DNA from: an uncultured Lachnospiraceae bacterium
GTDB lineage: Bacteria > Bacillota > Clostridia > Lachnospirales > Lachnospiraceae
Length of the DNA: 18,082 bases
Assembly: GCA_910588285.1 (NCBI GenBank)
Contig: CAJUQB010000078.1
Location: 1 to 18,082, forward strand
Direction of reading: 5' to 3'
In this document: positions 6,442 to 13,459 of the stretch, piece by piece
Numbering within the stretch: position 1 is the stretch's first letter
Layout: each line of letters starts with the position of its first letter
The notes under the pieces: model-generated
Told to the model about the DNA's origin: nothing
Seen by the model: the letters and a program-made list of their open reading frames with translations, nothing else
Database searches by the model: none
Made by a program: the position numbers and the translations under genes

Positions 6442-7926
6442 ATGAGCCAGACGCTGCGTGATGCGCGAAAATATGAAGAGATTAACGAAAAAAGAATTCC
6501 GAAGGAGGAACGTCCGGGGTTCCATCTGGCTGCCCGGGTGGGGTGGATGAACGATCCCAATGGATTTTCCTATTATAGGGGGAAATACCATATGTTCTAC
6601 CAGTACCATCCCTACAATTCCCACTGGGGCCCCATGCACTGGGGCCATGCAGTCAGTGAGGATCTGCTGCACTGGACATACCTGCCGGCTGCACTGGCCC
6701 CGGATACGGCGTATGACGGGGCAGGCTGCTTTTCCGGAAGCGCGGTGGAGCTTGCGGACGGCAGGCAGCTTTTGATGTATACCGGGGTATTCCGCAGAAC
6801 CGGAAGCGACGGTATCGAGCGGGATATCCAGACCCAGTGCCTTGCTGTGGGAGATGGAAGGGATTACGAGAAATATCCGGGGAACCCGATCCTTACAGAG
6901 AAGGATATGCCAAAAGGAAGCAACAAGCATGAGTTTCGGGATCCCAAGATGTGGAGGGCATTGGACGGTACCCTGCGCTGTGTGGCAGCAGGCGGAACGC
7001 CGGAGCGGGACGGGAGGATTTTTCTGTATAGCAGCCAGGACGGGTTCCAATGGAAGTTTGAAAAGGTTTTAATAGAAAACAATGGCCGCTTTGGTTCCAT
7101 GTGGGAATGCCCGGACTTCTTCCCTCTGGACGAAAAGCAGGTGCTTCTGACAAGCCCTATGGATATGCTTCCGCAGGATCTTGAATATCACAATGGGAAC
7201 GGGACGCTTTGTATCATAGGAACCTATGACCAGGAGAGCCAGACCTTTACAGAGGAACGGAATCAGGCCATTGATTACGGGATTGATTTTTATGCCCCGC
7301 AGACCATATTGACGCCGGATGGACGCAGGGTGATGATAGGCTGGATGCAGAATTGGGATACCTGTAACCTCCATTCGCCGGAAAAGCCGTGGTTTGGTCA
7401 GATGAGCCTGCCCCGGGAGCTGTCCATTGTCAACGGACGCCTGGTACAAAGGCCTCTTCGGGAGCTGGAGCAGCTCTGGGGAGGGAAGGTGCACTATCAG
7501 AATGTAACATTTTCGGGAAGCATGAAGCTGGAGGGGATTTCCGGCCGGAGGATTGATATGGAGATTACGGTTCGGCCTGGAGATACCTCCAACCTGTTCC
7601 AGAAGTTTTCCGTCTGGTTTGCCCAGGATGAGATCTATCATACGTCCGTGAGCTTCCGGCCCAGGGAGTCCATTGTGAAGGTGGACCGGAAGTTTTCCGG
7701 AAGCCGCAGGGCCATTATCCACCAGCGCCGCAGCCGTGTGAACAGTAAGGACGGACAGGTCAGGCTGCGTCTTATTCTGGATACCTGCAGCGTTGAGGTT
7801 TTTGTAAATGACGGGGAGCATGTGCTTTCTGCAACGTTATATACCGATCCGTCGGCAGATGGGATTTCCTTCCTGGCGGATGGGAGTGTCACGATAGATG
7901 TGACCAAGTATGATATTTTGTGCTGA
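6442..7926 (+). CDS. GH32 beta-fructofuranosidase (sucrose/raffinose invertase)
   Basis: A 494-residue GH32 enzyme that should split the fructose unit from sucrose, sucrose-6-phosphate or raffinose. The family signature WMNDPNG supplies the nucleophile Asp38. It is followed by YHMFYQYHPYNSHWGPMHWGH (49-69), the transition-state stabiliser Asp167 in FRDPKMW, and the acid/base Glu222 in MWECPDFF. Residues from about 340 form the C-terminal beta-sandwich. No signal peptide is present, so it is cytoplasmic. An in-frame ATG at 6394 would add 16 residues but has only GGGAG upstream. ATG 6442 follows AGGAGG (6425-6430) and gives the normal family length, so it is chosen. With the GH36 enzyme it could degrade raffinose to monosaccharides. 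Confidence 0.9.
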   Translation: MSQTLRDARKYEEINEKRIPKEERPGFHLAARVGWMNDPNGFSYYRGKYHMFYQYHPYNSHWGPMHWGHAVSEDLLHWTYLPAALAPDTAYDGAGCFSGSAVELADGRQLLMYTGVFRRTGSDGIERDIQTQCLAVGDGRDYEKYPGNPILTEKDMPKGSNKHEFRDPKMWRALDGTLRCVAAGGTPERDGRIFLYSSQDGFQWKFEKVLIENNGRFGSMWECPDFFPLDEKQVLLTSPMDMLPQDLEYHNGNGTLCIIGTYDQESQTFTEERNQAIDYGIDFYAPQTILTPDGRRVMIGWMQNWDTCNLHSPEKPWFGQMSLPRELSIVNGRLVQRPLRELEQLWGGKVHYQNVTFSGSMKLEGISGRRIDMEITVRPGDTSNLFQKFSVWFAQDEIYHTSVSFRPRESIVKVDRKFSGSRRAIIHQRRSRVNSKDGQVRLRLILDTCSVEVFVNDGEHVLSATLYTDPSADGISFLADGSVTIDVTKYDILC

Positions 7927-7976
7927 ATCTTATAGAGATAATGTAAGATATATACAAGGAATGGAGGAATTTAATT

Positions 7977-8837
7977 ATGAAGAAACTAATAGCAATCCTG
8001 CTTGCGGCAGGTATGACAACAGCCATGCTGGCAGGCTGCGGAAGCGGCGAGGGCGGCAATGGCGGCAAGAAGACAGCCAAGGTGATTGACATTGCCCTGA
8101 CCGATGAAGAGTACGCCTTCGGGGTGGACAAGGCCCAGCCGGAGCTTCTGGAGTCTGTCAATGCATTTATTGATGAGATTACAGGAAATGGCGAGTTTGA
8201 CGAGATCTGCAACCATTATTTCGGGGACGGAACTCCGGTGGCAGTCAGCTCCGCAGAGCTGGATCCAAGCAAGGATCAGCTGGTGGTAGCTACCAATGCT
8301 GCATTTGAGCCCTTTGAGTACATGGAGGGGGAGAACTACTATGGCATTGACATGGAGATTGCCGCTAAGCTGGCAGAGTACCTGGACAAGGAGCTGGTGA
8401 TTCAGAATATGGAATTTGACGCAGTGTGCCTTTCTGTAGGACAGCAGAAGTGCGACATTGCCATGGCGGGCCTTACCGTGCGGGAGGACCGTAAGGAGCA
8501 GGTGGATTTTTCAAAGTCCTACTACAATGCGTCACAGCAGCTGGTGGTGCTCTCCGACAACACGGAATTTGATTCCTGCAGCGATGCGGCAGCCGTGGAG
8601 GCCATTTTGAAGGAAAAGGACAGCAGCACAAAGGTTGGCGTGCAGACAGGTACTACCGGACAGTTCTACTCCGAGGGTGACGCGGAATTTGGATTTGACG
8701 GCTTTGCGGTGGAGACCAAGGGCTACAAGAACGGCTCTCTGGCCGTGCAGGATATGCTCAACGGCAACATCAATTATGTGATTATTGATTCCGCGCCGGC
8801 AAAATGCATCACAGAAGCCATTAATAAAGTACAGTAA
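7977..8837 (+). CDS. Amino acid ABC transporter binding lipoprotein, apparently circularly permuted
   Basis: A 286-residue family 3 solute-binding protein (polar amino acids). Residues 1-20 are a lipoprotein signal with lipobox LAGC (Cys21). The usual start of such a domain, LVVATNAAFEPFEY, appears only at residue 102. Family blocks follow: GIDMEIAAKLA (123-133), CDIAMAGLTVREDRKEQVDFS (159-179), GVQTGTTGQFY (221-231) and INYVIIDSAPA (265-275). The chain then stops at 286, about 50 residues short of a normal domain. The missing part, EEYAFGVDKAQPELLESVN with FDEICNHYFGDG, is at residues 44-85, before the domain. In ordinary members this segment is the C-terminal end. GGAGGA (7963-7968) precedes the ATG. 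The permease and ATPase genes follow. The ligand is not predictable; a possible weak promoter lies in the 50-base gap upstream. Confidence 0.9.
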   Translation: MKKLIAILLAAGMTTAMLAGCGSGEGGNGGKKTAKVIDIALTDEEYAFGVDKAQPELLESVNAFIDEITGNGEFDEICNHYFGDGTPVAVSSAELDPSKDQLVVATNAAFEPFEYMEGENYYGIDMEIAAKLAEYLDKELVIQNMEFDAVCLSVGQQKCDIAMAGLTVREDRKEQVDFSKSYYNASQQLVVLSDNTEFDSCSDAAAVEAILKEKDSSTKVGVQTGTTGQFYSEGDAEFGFDGFAVETKGYKNGSLAVQDMLNGNINYVIIDSAPAKCITEAINKVQ

Positions 8838-8856
8838 TGTACTGTAGGATACAGTA
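8830..8856 (+). promoter_or_regulatory. Alternating TACAGTA repeats able to form exclusive hairpins
   Basis: TACAGTA (8830-8836), its complement TACTGTA (8840-8846) and TACAGTA again (8850-8856) are evenly spaced by 3 bases. The middle copy can pair with either neighbour, so two hairpins exclude one another. The first covers the stop codon of the binding-protein gene and the second abuts the GAGGA ribosome binding site (8857-8861) of the permease gene. It may set the ratio of binding protein to permease. Confidence 0.55.
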
Positions 8857-8868
8857 GAGGAACAATCC

Positions 8869-9579
8869 ATGAGCAATTTTCCACAGAAGGTAGATCTGTT
8901 TATTGAGAGCTTTATCGCCCAGAACGGCTATGTGAGAGTGCTGGAAGGGCTGAAGAATACCGTGCTGATTGCGGTGGCGGGCCTGATCATCGGAATTCTG
9001 ATCGGGACCCTCATCGCCACGGTGCGGGTAATCCCCAAGTACAAGCGGCTGCCCCGGATCTTAAACGGTATCTGCAGCTTTTACGTGGGGCTGTTTCGAG
9101 GTACCCCCATTGTGGTGCAGCTGCTGGTATTTTACTATGTACTGCTGCCCATGCTGGGGACCAACATGACGGGGCTGCAGGTGTCTATTATGGTATTTGG
9201 GCTGAACAGCGGTGCCTACATATCGGAGATCATGCGCAGCGGTATCCTTTCCGTAGATCCCGGCCAGATGGAGGGCGGCCGGGCAGTGGGCTTAAGCTTT
9301 GCCACCACCATGATAAAGATCGTGATTCCCCAGGCCGTGAAGAATATCCTGCCCACCCTGGGCAATGAATTTATCGCACTGATTAAGGAGACTTCTGTGG
9401 TGAGCTTCGTGGGGGCGGCGGATCTGTATGTGGCCTTCAATTATATCGGCAGCAATACCTACGAATTCATGGTTCCTTACCTGGTAATGGCAGTCATTTA
9501 TATTGTGCTGGTGCTGCTCATCAGCGCAGGGATCAAGTTTATGGAAAGGAGCCTGAGGAAAAGTGATAGAAGTCATTAA
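8869..9579 (+). CDS. Amino acid ABC transporter permease
   Basis: A 236-residue permease of the HisM/GlnP family. Hydrophobic helices are at about 29-52, 68-95, 102-125 and 160-183, with a last one at about 202-222. Family landmarks are LFRGTPIVVQL (75-85), LNSGAYISEIMRSGI (112-126) and the EAA loop EGGRAVGLSFATTMIKIVIPQA (135-156), which contacts the ATPase. GAGGA (8857-8861) is 7 bases before the ATG. The 3' end overlaps the ATPase gene by 17 bases. It should function as a homodimer with the downstream ATPase and the upstream permuted binding protein. Confidence 0.93.
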   Translation: MSNFPQKVDLFIESFIAQNGYVRVLEGLKNTVLIAVAGLIIGILIGTLIATVRVIPKYKRLPRILNGICSFYVGLFRGTPIVVQLLVFYYVLLPMLGTNMTGLQVSIMVFGLNSGAYISEIMRSGILSVDPGQMEGGRAVGLSFATTMIKIVIPQAVKNILPTLGNEFIALIKETSVVSFVGAADLYVAFNYIGSNTYEFMVPYLVMAVIYIVLVLLISAGIKFMERSLRKSDRSH

Positions 9580-10396
9580 TCTGGAAAAGCATTTTGGAGA
9601 GAATCAGGTCCTTAAGGGCATTGACGTAACCATTGACAAGGGAGACATTGTTGTGGTGGTCGGACCCTCCGGCTCCGGGAAAAGCACCTTCTTACGGTGC
9701 CTTAACTGTATGGAGGACCCCACAGGCGGGCAGATTATCTTCAACGGCGTGGATATTGCGGACATGCGGGTGGATATCAATGTCCACCGGCGGCATATGG
9801 GGATGGTGTTCCAGCATTTCAACCTGTTTGCCAACAAGACCGTGATACAGAATATTATGCTGGCTCCGGTTTATGTCCAATGCCAGGATCTGCGGAGGGC
9901 AAAACGGCACAACCGCTGGCTTCCTGTCACCAACCTCTTCCGGGGGGCGGATAAGAAGCAGAAGCCGGCAGCCATTTCCACCACCAAGGCCAGGATCCGG
10001 CAGGAGGCCTATGAGAACGCCCTGTCTCTGTTAAAGCGTATCGGGCTGGAGGACAAGGCGGACGTATATCCCTCCACCCTGTCCGGAGGCCAGAAGCAGC
10101 GGGTAGCCATTGTGCGCTCCCTGGCCATGAATCCGGACGTGATCCTGTTTGACGAGCCCACCAGCGCCCTGGATCCGGAAATGGTGGGGGAGGTGCTGGA
10201 TCTGATGAAGGCCCTGGCCAAGGAGGGCATGACCATGATCATTGTGACCCATGAGATGGGCTTTGCCAAGGAGGTGGCCAACAAGGTGCTGTTTATTGAT
10301 GAGGGGAAGATCTTAGAGAGCGCTCCCCCGGCAGAATTCTTCGGCGCCCCCAAGAACCCAAGGCTTCAGGATTTTCTTTCCAAGGTACTTGTATGA
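9563..10396 (+). CDS. Amino acid ABC transporter ATP-binding protein with an extra insertion
   Basis: A 277-residue GlnQ/HisP-type ATPase. Visible motifs are Walker A GPSGSGKST (34-42), the Q-loop VFQHFNLF (82-89), signature LSGGQKQR (173-180), Walker B VILFDEP (193-199) with SALDP, and the switch His230 in VTHEMGFA. It starts with GTG at 9563 inside the permease gene (17-base overlap) behind GAGGA; the product begins MIEVINLEKHFG as usual. Between IMLAPVYV and EAYENALSLLKRIGL there is a basic stretch of about 40 residues (roughly 106-146, including RRAKRHNRWLPVTNLFRG) that ordinary members lack, explaining a length above the usual 240-250. The gene ends 7 bases from the convergent beta-galactosidase gene. 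Confidence 0.93.
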   Translation: MIEVINLEKHFGENQVLKGIDVTIDKGDIVVVVGPSGSGKSTFLRCLNCMEDPTGGQIIFNGVDIADMRVDINVHRRHMGMVFQHFNLFANKTVIQNIMLAPVYVQCQDLRRAKRHNRWLPVTNLFRGADKKQKPAAISTTKARIRQEAYENALSLLKRIGLEDKADVYPSTLSGGQKQRVAIVRSLAMNPDVILFDEPTSALDPEMVGEVLDLMKALAKEGMTMIIVTHEMGFAKEVANKVLFIDEGKILESAPPAEFFGAPKNPRLQDFLSKVLV

Positions 10397-10403
10397 AGAA
10401 TAT

Positions 10404-12443
10404 CTAAAAAAGAATACAGCCACTGGGGAGTTTGACAATTTTTACCTCATATTTTGCCATCTGCTCCCCTGCTTCCACCGTCTTTCCGGTAAGGAGATCC
10501 GTCTGCCCAGCAAAGCAGGCGGGAACGGCCTGGGCCTCCTCCTTAAAATTGATAATAAAATAATAAGTGCAGTCCCCGGCCCAGCGGCAGGCAATCTCCA
10601 GCTGAGTGGCCTCTGCAATCACCGGGGTGACGCCGGCATCCGAGACAGCCATGTCAAGAACCTTTGCAATTCCAGCAGGTTCCAGGGCAGTGCCCAGGTA
10701 GTACACCGCGCCATCACCGAAGGGGTGCCTGGTCACAGCGGGCGTATTGGCATAAAAATCTGACTTGTAGCTGGCCAGGCACTGGGCGCCCTCCAGATGC
10801 ATCAGGTCGCACAGCATCCGGCAGGAGGCTTCGGTTCCATCCGAAAAGACAACGGTGTTGGACTGTTCCGGGGCCAGGGCGTCGATCTCCTCCACCCAAA
10901 GGCCGGCCAGATTCCGCAAGGGTCCGGGATAGCCCCCCAGATGGACATTGTCGGACTGGTCTACAATTCCGCTCATGAAGGTGGTAATCAGCACGCCGCC
11001 CTGTTTCACAAATTCCTCCAAGGCTTCCTGCATCCCCTCCTTTACCATATACAGTACAGGCGCAACCACCATCCGATATCTGCCAAAATCAGCGTCAAAG
11101 GGAATCATATGAACGCTGATGTTTTTGTCATAGAAATACCGGTAATATTGGTGGAGCTGATCCACATAGCTGAGGCTGCAGCTGGGGCCGCTGGTGTATT
11201 CCAGGGCCCAGTAGTTGTCCCAGTCAAAGACAATGCCAACCTCCGCCTCATTGACAGAGCCCTGGATGTGTGCGGAAAGGCCCGCTAGCTCCTCCCCCAG
11301 CTGCCGCACCTCGCGAAATACCCTGGTATCCCTGGTGCCTGCATGGGCAATGACAGCCCCGTGGAATTTCTCGCAGCCGCCCCTGCTCCTGCGGAGCTGG
11401 AAAAACTGGATGGTGTCCGCCCCGTGGGCCAGGGTCTGGTAGCTCTGGGCACGCATCTGTCCCGGCCTTTTCAGGGAATTGTAGGGCTGCCAGTTCTGCT
11501 GGCTGGGGGTCTGCTCCATCAGCATGAAGGGAGCGTCCTTTAAGCCCCGCATCAGGTCGTGGCACATGGCCGTGTAGCTCCAGGGGGTATTGTAGCTGGG
11601 ATAGCAGTCCCAGGAGACAATGTCCATCTCCTTTGCCCATTTGAAATAGTCCAGCCCCTTATAGGTGCCCATCAGGTTGGTGGTGATCAGGGTATCGGGA
11701 TCAAACCGGCGGATGATGTCCCGCTCCATTTTGTAGTTTTCAAGAAGGCTGTCGGACATAAACCGGCGGTAATCCACAGACAGGCCTGCAAAGGCAGTGG
11801 CCAGCCTGTCCTCAGGGCCAAATTCCATGCCGTCTCCCAGGGCGTTGGGGGGAACCACCTCGTCCCAGCTGTAGACGCTGTGCCCCCAGAATTCCAGGTT
11901 CCAGGCAGCATTCAATGCATCTATGGTATGGTACTTCTTTTTCAGCCAGACACGGAAGGCCTTGGCGCAATTCTCACAGAAGCATTCCCCGCCGTATTCG
12001 TTGTTTATATGCCAGCAGGAAATATGCCTGTTGCTGCCGTAGCGTTTGGCCAGCTGCTCCACCAGGGCAGAGGCGTATTTCTGATAAACGGCAGAGTTTG
12101 GGCAGGCATTGTGTCTCTTTCCGAAGGTATGCCTGCGTCCCTGGTAGTCAACCCTTGCCACTTCCGGGTATTTTTGGAACATCCAGGCCGGCAGGGCGGC
12201 AGTGGAGGTTGCCAGGACGATGTCATAATTTTCCCGGCTCAGCATGTCCACGATCTCGTCCAGCTCGTCAAAATAATATTCTTCCTCCCCGGGCTGTATC
12301 TTGGCCCAGGAAAATACATTGATGGTTGCACTGTTGATGCGGGCATCCTTGAAATAGGCCATATCCTGGTTCCAGATCTCTCTGGGCCACTGGTTGGGGT
12401 TGTAATCCCCGCCATAAAGAATTCGTTTGAATGCAGCTTTCAT
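10404..12443 (-). CDS. GH42 beta-galactosidase
   Basis: A 679-residue GH42 enzyme that should hydrolyse beta-galactosides inside the cell. The family N terminus RILYGGDYNPNQWP (7-20) is clear. The acid/base Glu149 lies in HINNEYGGECFC and the nucleophile Glu310 in FMLMEQTPSQQNW. Cys114, Cys154, Cys156 and Cys159 match the structural zinc site known in this family. The trimerisation domain (from about 400) and a small C-terminal beta domain complete the usual length. There is no signal peptide. The ATG at 12443 has GAAGGGATG about 10 bases upstream. It is divergent from an AraC-family regulator, which probably controls it. Natural substrates of GH42 enzymes are often galacto-oligosaccharides or arabinogalactan and human-milk fragments and not lactose; which applies here is unknown. 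Confidence 0.93.
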   Translation of the reverse strand: MKAAFKRILYGGDYNPNQWPREIWNQDMAYFKDARINSATINVFSWAKIQPGEEEYYFDELDEIVDMLSRENYDIVLATSTAALPAWMFQKYPEVARVDYQGRRHTFGKRHNACPNSAVYQKYASALVEQLAKRYGSNRHISCWHINNEYGGECFCENCAKAFRVWLKKKYHTIDALNAAWNLEFWGHSVYSWDEVVPPNALGDGMEFGPEDRLATAFAGLSVDYRRFMSDSLLENYKMERDIIRRFDPDTLITTNLMGTYKGLDYFKWAKEMDIVSWDCYPSYNTPWSYTAMCHDLMRGLKDAPFMLMEQTPSQQNWQPYNSLKRPGQMRAQSYQTLAHGADTIQFFQLRRSRGGCEKFHGAVIAHAGTRDTRVFREVRQLGEELAGLSAHIQGSVNEAEVGIVFDWDNYWALEYTSGPSCSLSYVDQLHQYYRYFYDKNISVHMIPFDADFGRYRMVVAPVLYMVKEGMQEALEEFVKQGGVLITTFMSGIVDQSDNVHLGGYPGPLRNLAGLWVEEIDALAPEQSNTVVFSDGTEASCRMLCDLMHLEGAQCLASYKSDFYANTPAVTRHPFGDGAVYYLGTALEPAGIAKVLDMAVSDAGVTPVIAEATQLEIACRWAGDCTYYFIINFKEEAQAVPACFAGQTDLLTGKTVEAGEQMAKYEVKIVKLPSGCILF

Positions 12444-12553
12444 GATAGATCATCCCTTCTAAAATTAAATATTAATTATCATACAGCATATAGACATAAA
12501 AAAGTAAGATATGTTAAACTAAATAATATAACATTTCGAAACAGGTGATAAAA
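12444..12553. promoter_or_regulatory. Divergent control region, beta-galactosidase / AraC-family regulator
   Basis: This AT-rich gap carries both ribosome binding sites. ATGTTA (12511-12516) and TAACAT (12529-12534) form a perfect 6-base inverted repeat spanning 24 bases, and TTTCGAAA (12534-12541) is a short palindrome next to it. On the minus strand TATGAT (12483-12478) is a possible -10 element for the beta-galactosidase gene, with no convincing -35, which would suit an activator-dependent promoter. These are candidates only. Confidence 0.4.
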
Positions 12554-13366
12554 ATGCCCATTTACTATCAGACCACCAAGGCAAAAGAGCCCTTTATCTT
12601 TGACAGCGTGGGGAACCGCTGGGAGCAGGAGCGGATCATCCGCCCCCAGGGCTATCCGGGCTACCACTATCTTCAGACAGAAGAGGGCTGCGGCCGGATT
12701 GAGATACAGGGGAAGACCCGTCTCCTGAATGAGGGGGAGGGCATATTAATTGCTCCCTTTATCAGCCACTCCTATGGTAAAATATCAGAAAAATGGACAA
12801 CAAGCTTCCTGACCTTTGCCGGAAGCATGGAGAGCCATATTGGGGACATGCTGGGCAACCGGCCGGTGATCCTCCTGAAGGGAGCCCAGGCGGGACGGGC
12901 GGCAGCTATCCTGGAGGGAATCATTGCCGCCTGCCAGGAGGCCCCGGCTGCCACCAAAGCCCTGTCCGTGGAGTGCTACCGGCTGCTGATGGAATTTGTG
13001 GAGGGGGTCTATGACGACGACTTTGCCCATGACCCGCTGTATGTCCGGTATGTGGCCCCGGCCATCCGGGAGATCAAAAGCTCTTATGGAACCAGGCTGA
13101 CCGTGCAGGAGCTGTCAGGGCAGGCCTATGTGACGCCTCAGTACCTGTCACGGCTGTTTTCCCGCTTCCTGGGCTGCTCCACCTACGAATACCTGACCAA
13201 TTACCGGATCTCCAGGGCAAAGGAGCTGCTGCTGGCAAAGGAGCGGATGGAGGTTCAGCAGATTGCCGGCATGGTGGGCTTTGAGGAGCCCAGCCATTTT
13301 ATCGGGATGTTCAAAAAGCGCACCGGGATGACGCCCCATCAATTCCGGAAAATAAATCAAGGGTGA
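12554..13366 (+). CDS. AraC-family transcriptional regulator
   Basis: A 270-residue regulator. The N-terminal half (about 1-155) is a cupin-like sugar-sensing domain, seen in RPQGYPGYHYLQTEEGCGRI and in the block around LLNEGEGILIAPFISHSYG. The C-terminal half (about 168-268) holds two helix-turn-helix motifs: LTVQELSGQAYVTPQYLSRLF (182-202) and MEVQQIAGMVGFEEPSHFIGMFK (232-254), ending with the family sequence TGMTPHQFRK. A GTG at 12545 is in frame, but AGGTGA overlapping it is well placed (5 bases) for ATG 12554, which is chosen. Divergent placement next to the GH42 gene suggests it activates that gene in response to a galactoside or its breakdown product. It might also act on the other sugar genes, but nothing in the sequence shows this. 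Confidence 0.92.
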   Translation: MPIYYQTTKAKEPFIFDSVGNRWEQERIIRPQGYPGYHYLQTEEGCGRIEIQGKTRLLNEGEGILIAPFISHSYGKISEKWTTSFLTFAGSMESHIGDMLGNRPVILLKGAQAGRAAAILEGIIAACQEAPAATKALSVECYRLLMEFVEGVYDDDFAHDPLYVRYVAPAIREIKSSYGTRLTVQELSGQAYVTPQYLSRLFSRFLGCSTYEYLTNYRISRAKELLLAKERMEVQQIAGMVGFEEPSHFIGMFKKRTGMTPHQFRKINQG

Positions 13367-13373
13367 ACAGCAT

Positions 13374-13400
13374 TATTTTTGGTCTGAAAACTGCCGATAT
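13374..13400 (+). promoter_or_regulatory. Candidate sigma-D (sigma-28, flagellar) promoter
   Basis: GCCGATAT at 13393-13400 matches all eight bases of the Gram-positive sigma-D -10 consensus. At the expected spacing of 15 bases the -35 element is TATT (13374-13377), only a half match to TAAA. The site lies 60 bases before the ATG of the next gene and points the right way. No vegetative promoter of similar quality is present in the gap. Confidence 0.5.
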
Positions 13401-13459
13401 ATACATATAACAGAGTGCAAAGGGAATTGCAGGTTTTTCAGATCAAGGAGGAATGCAAA

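Noticed and set aside
11559..12548. A 329-residue plus-strand reading frame opposite the beta-galactosidase gene
   Set aside because: It mirrors the GH42 coding strand, has no recognisable motifs and no proper ribosome binding site, while the GH42 protein has all its catalytic residues.
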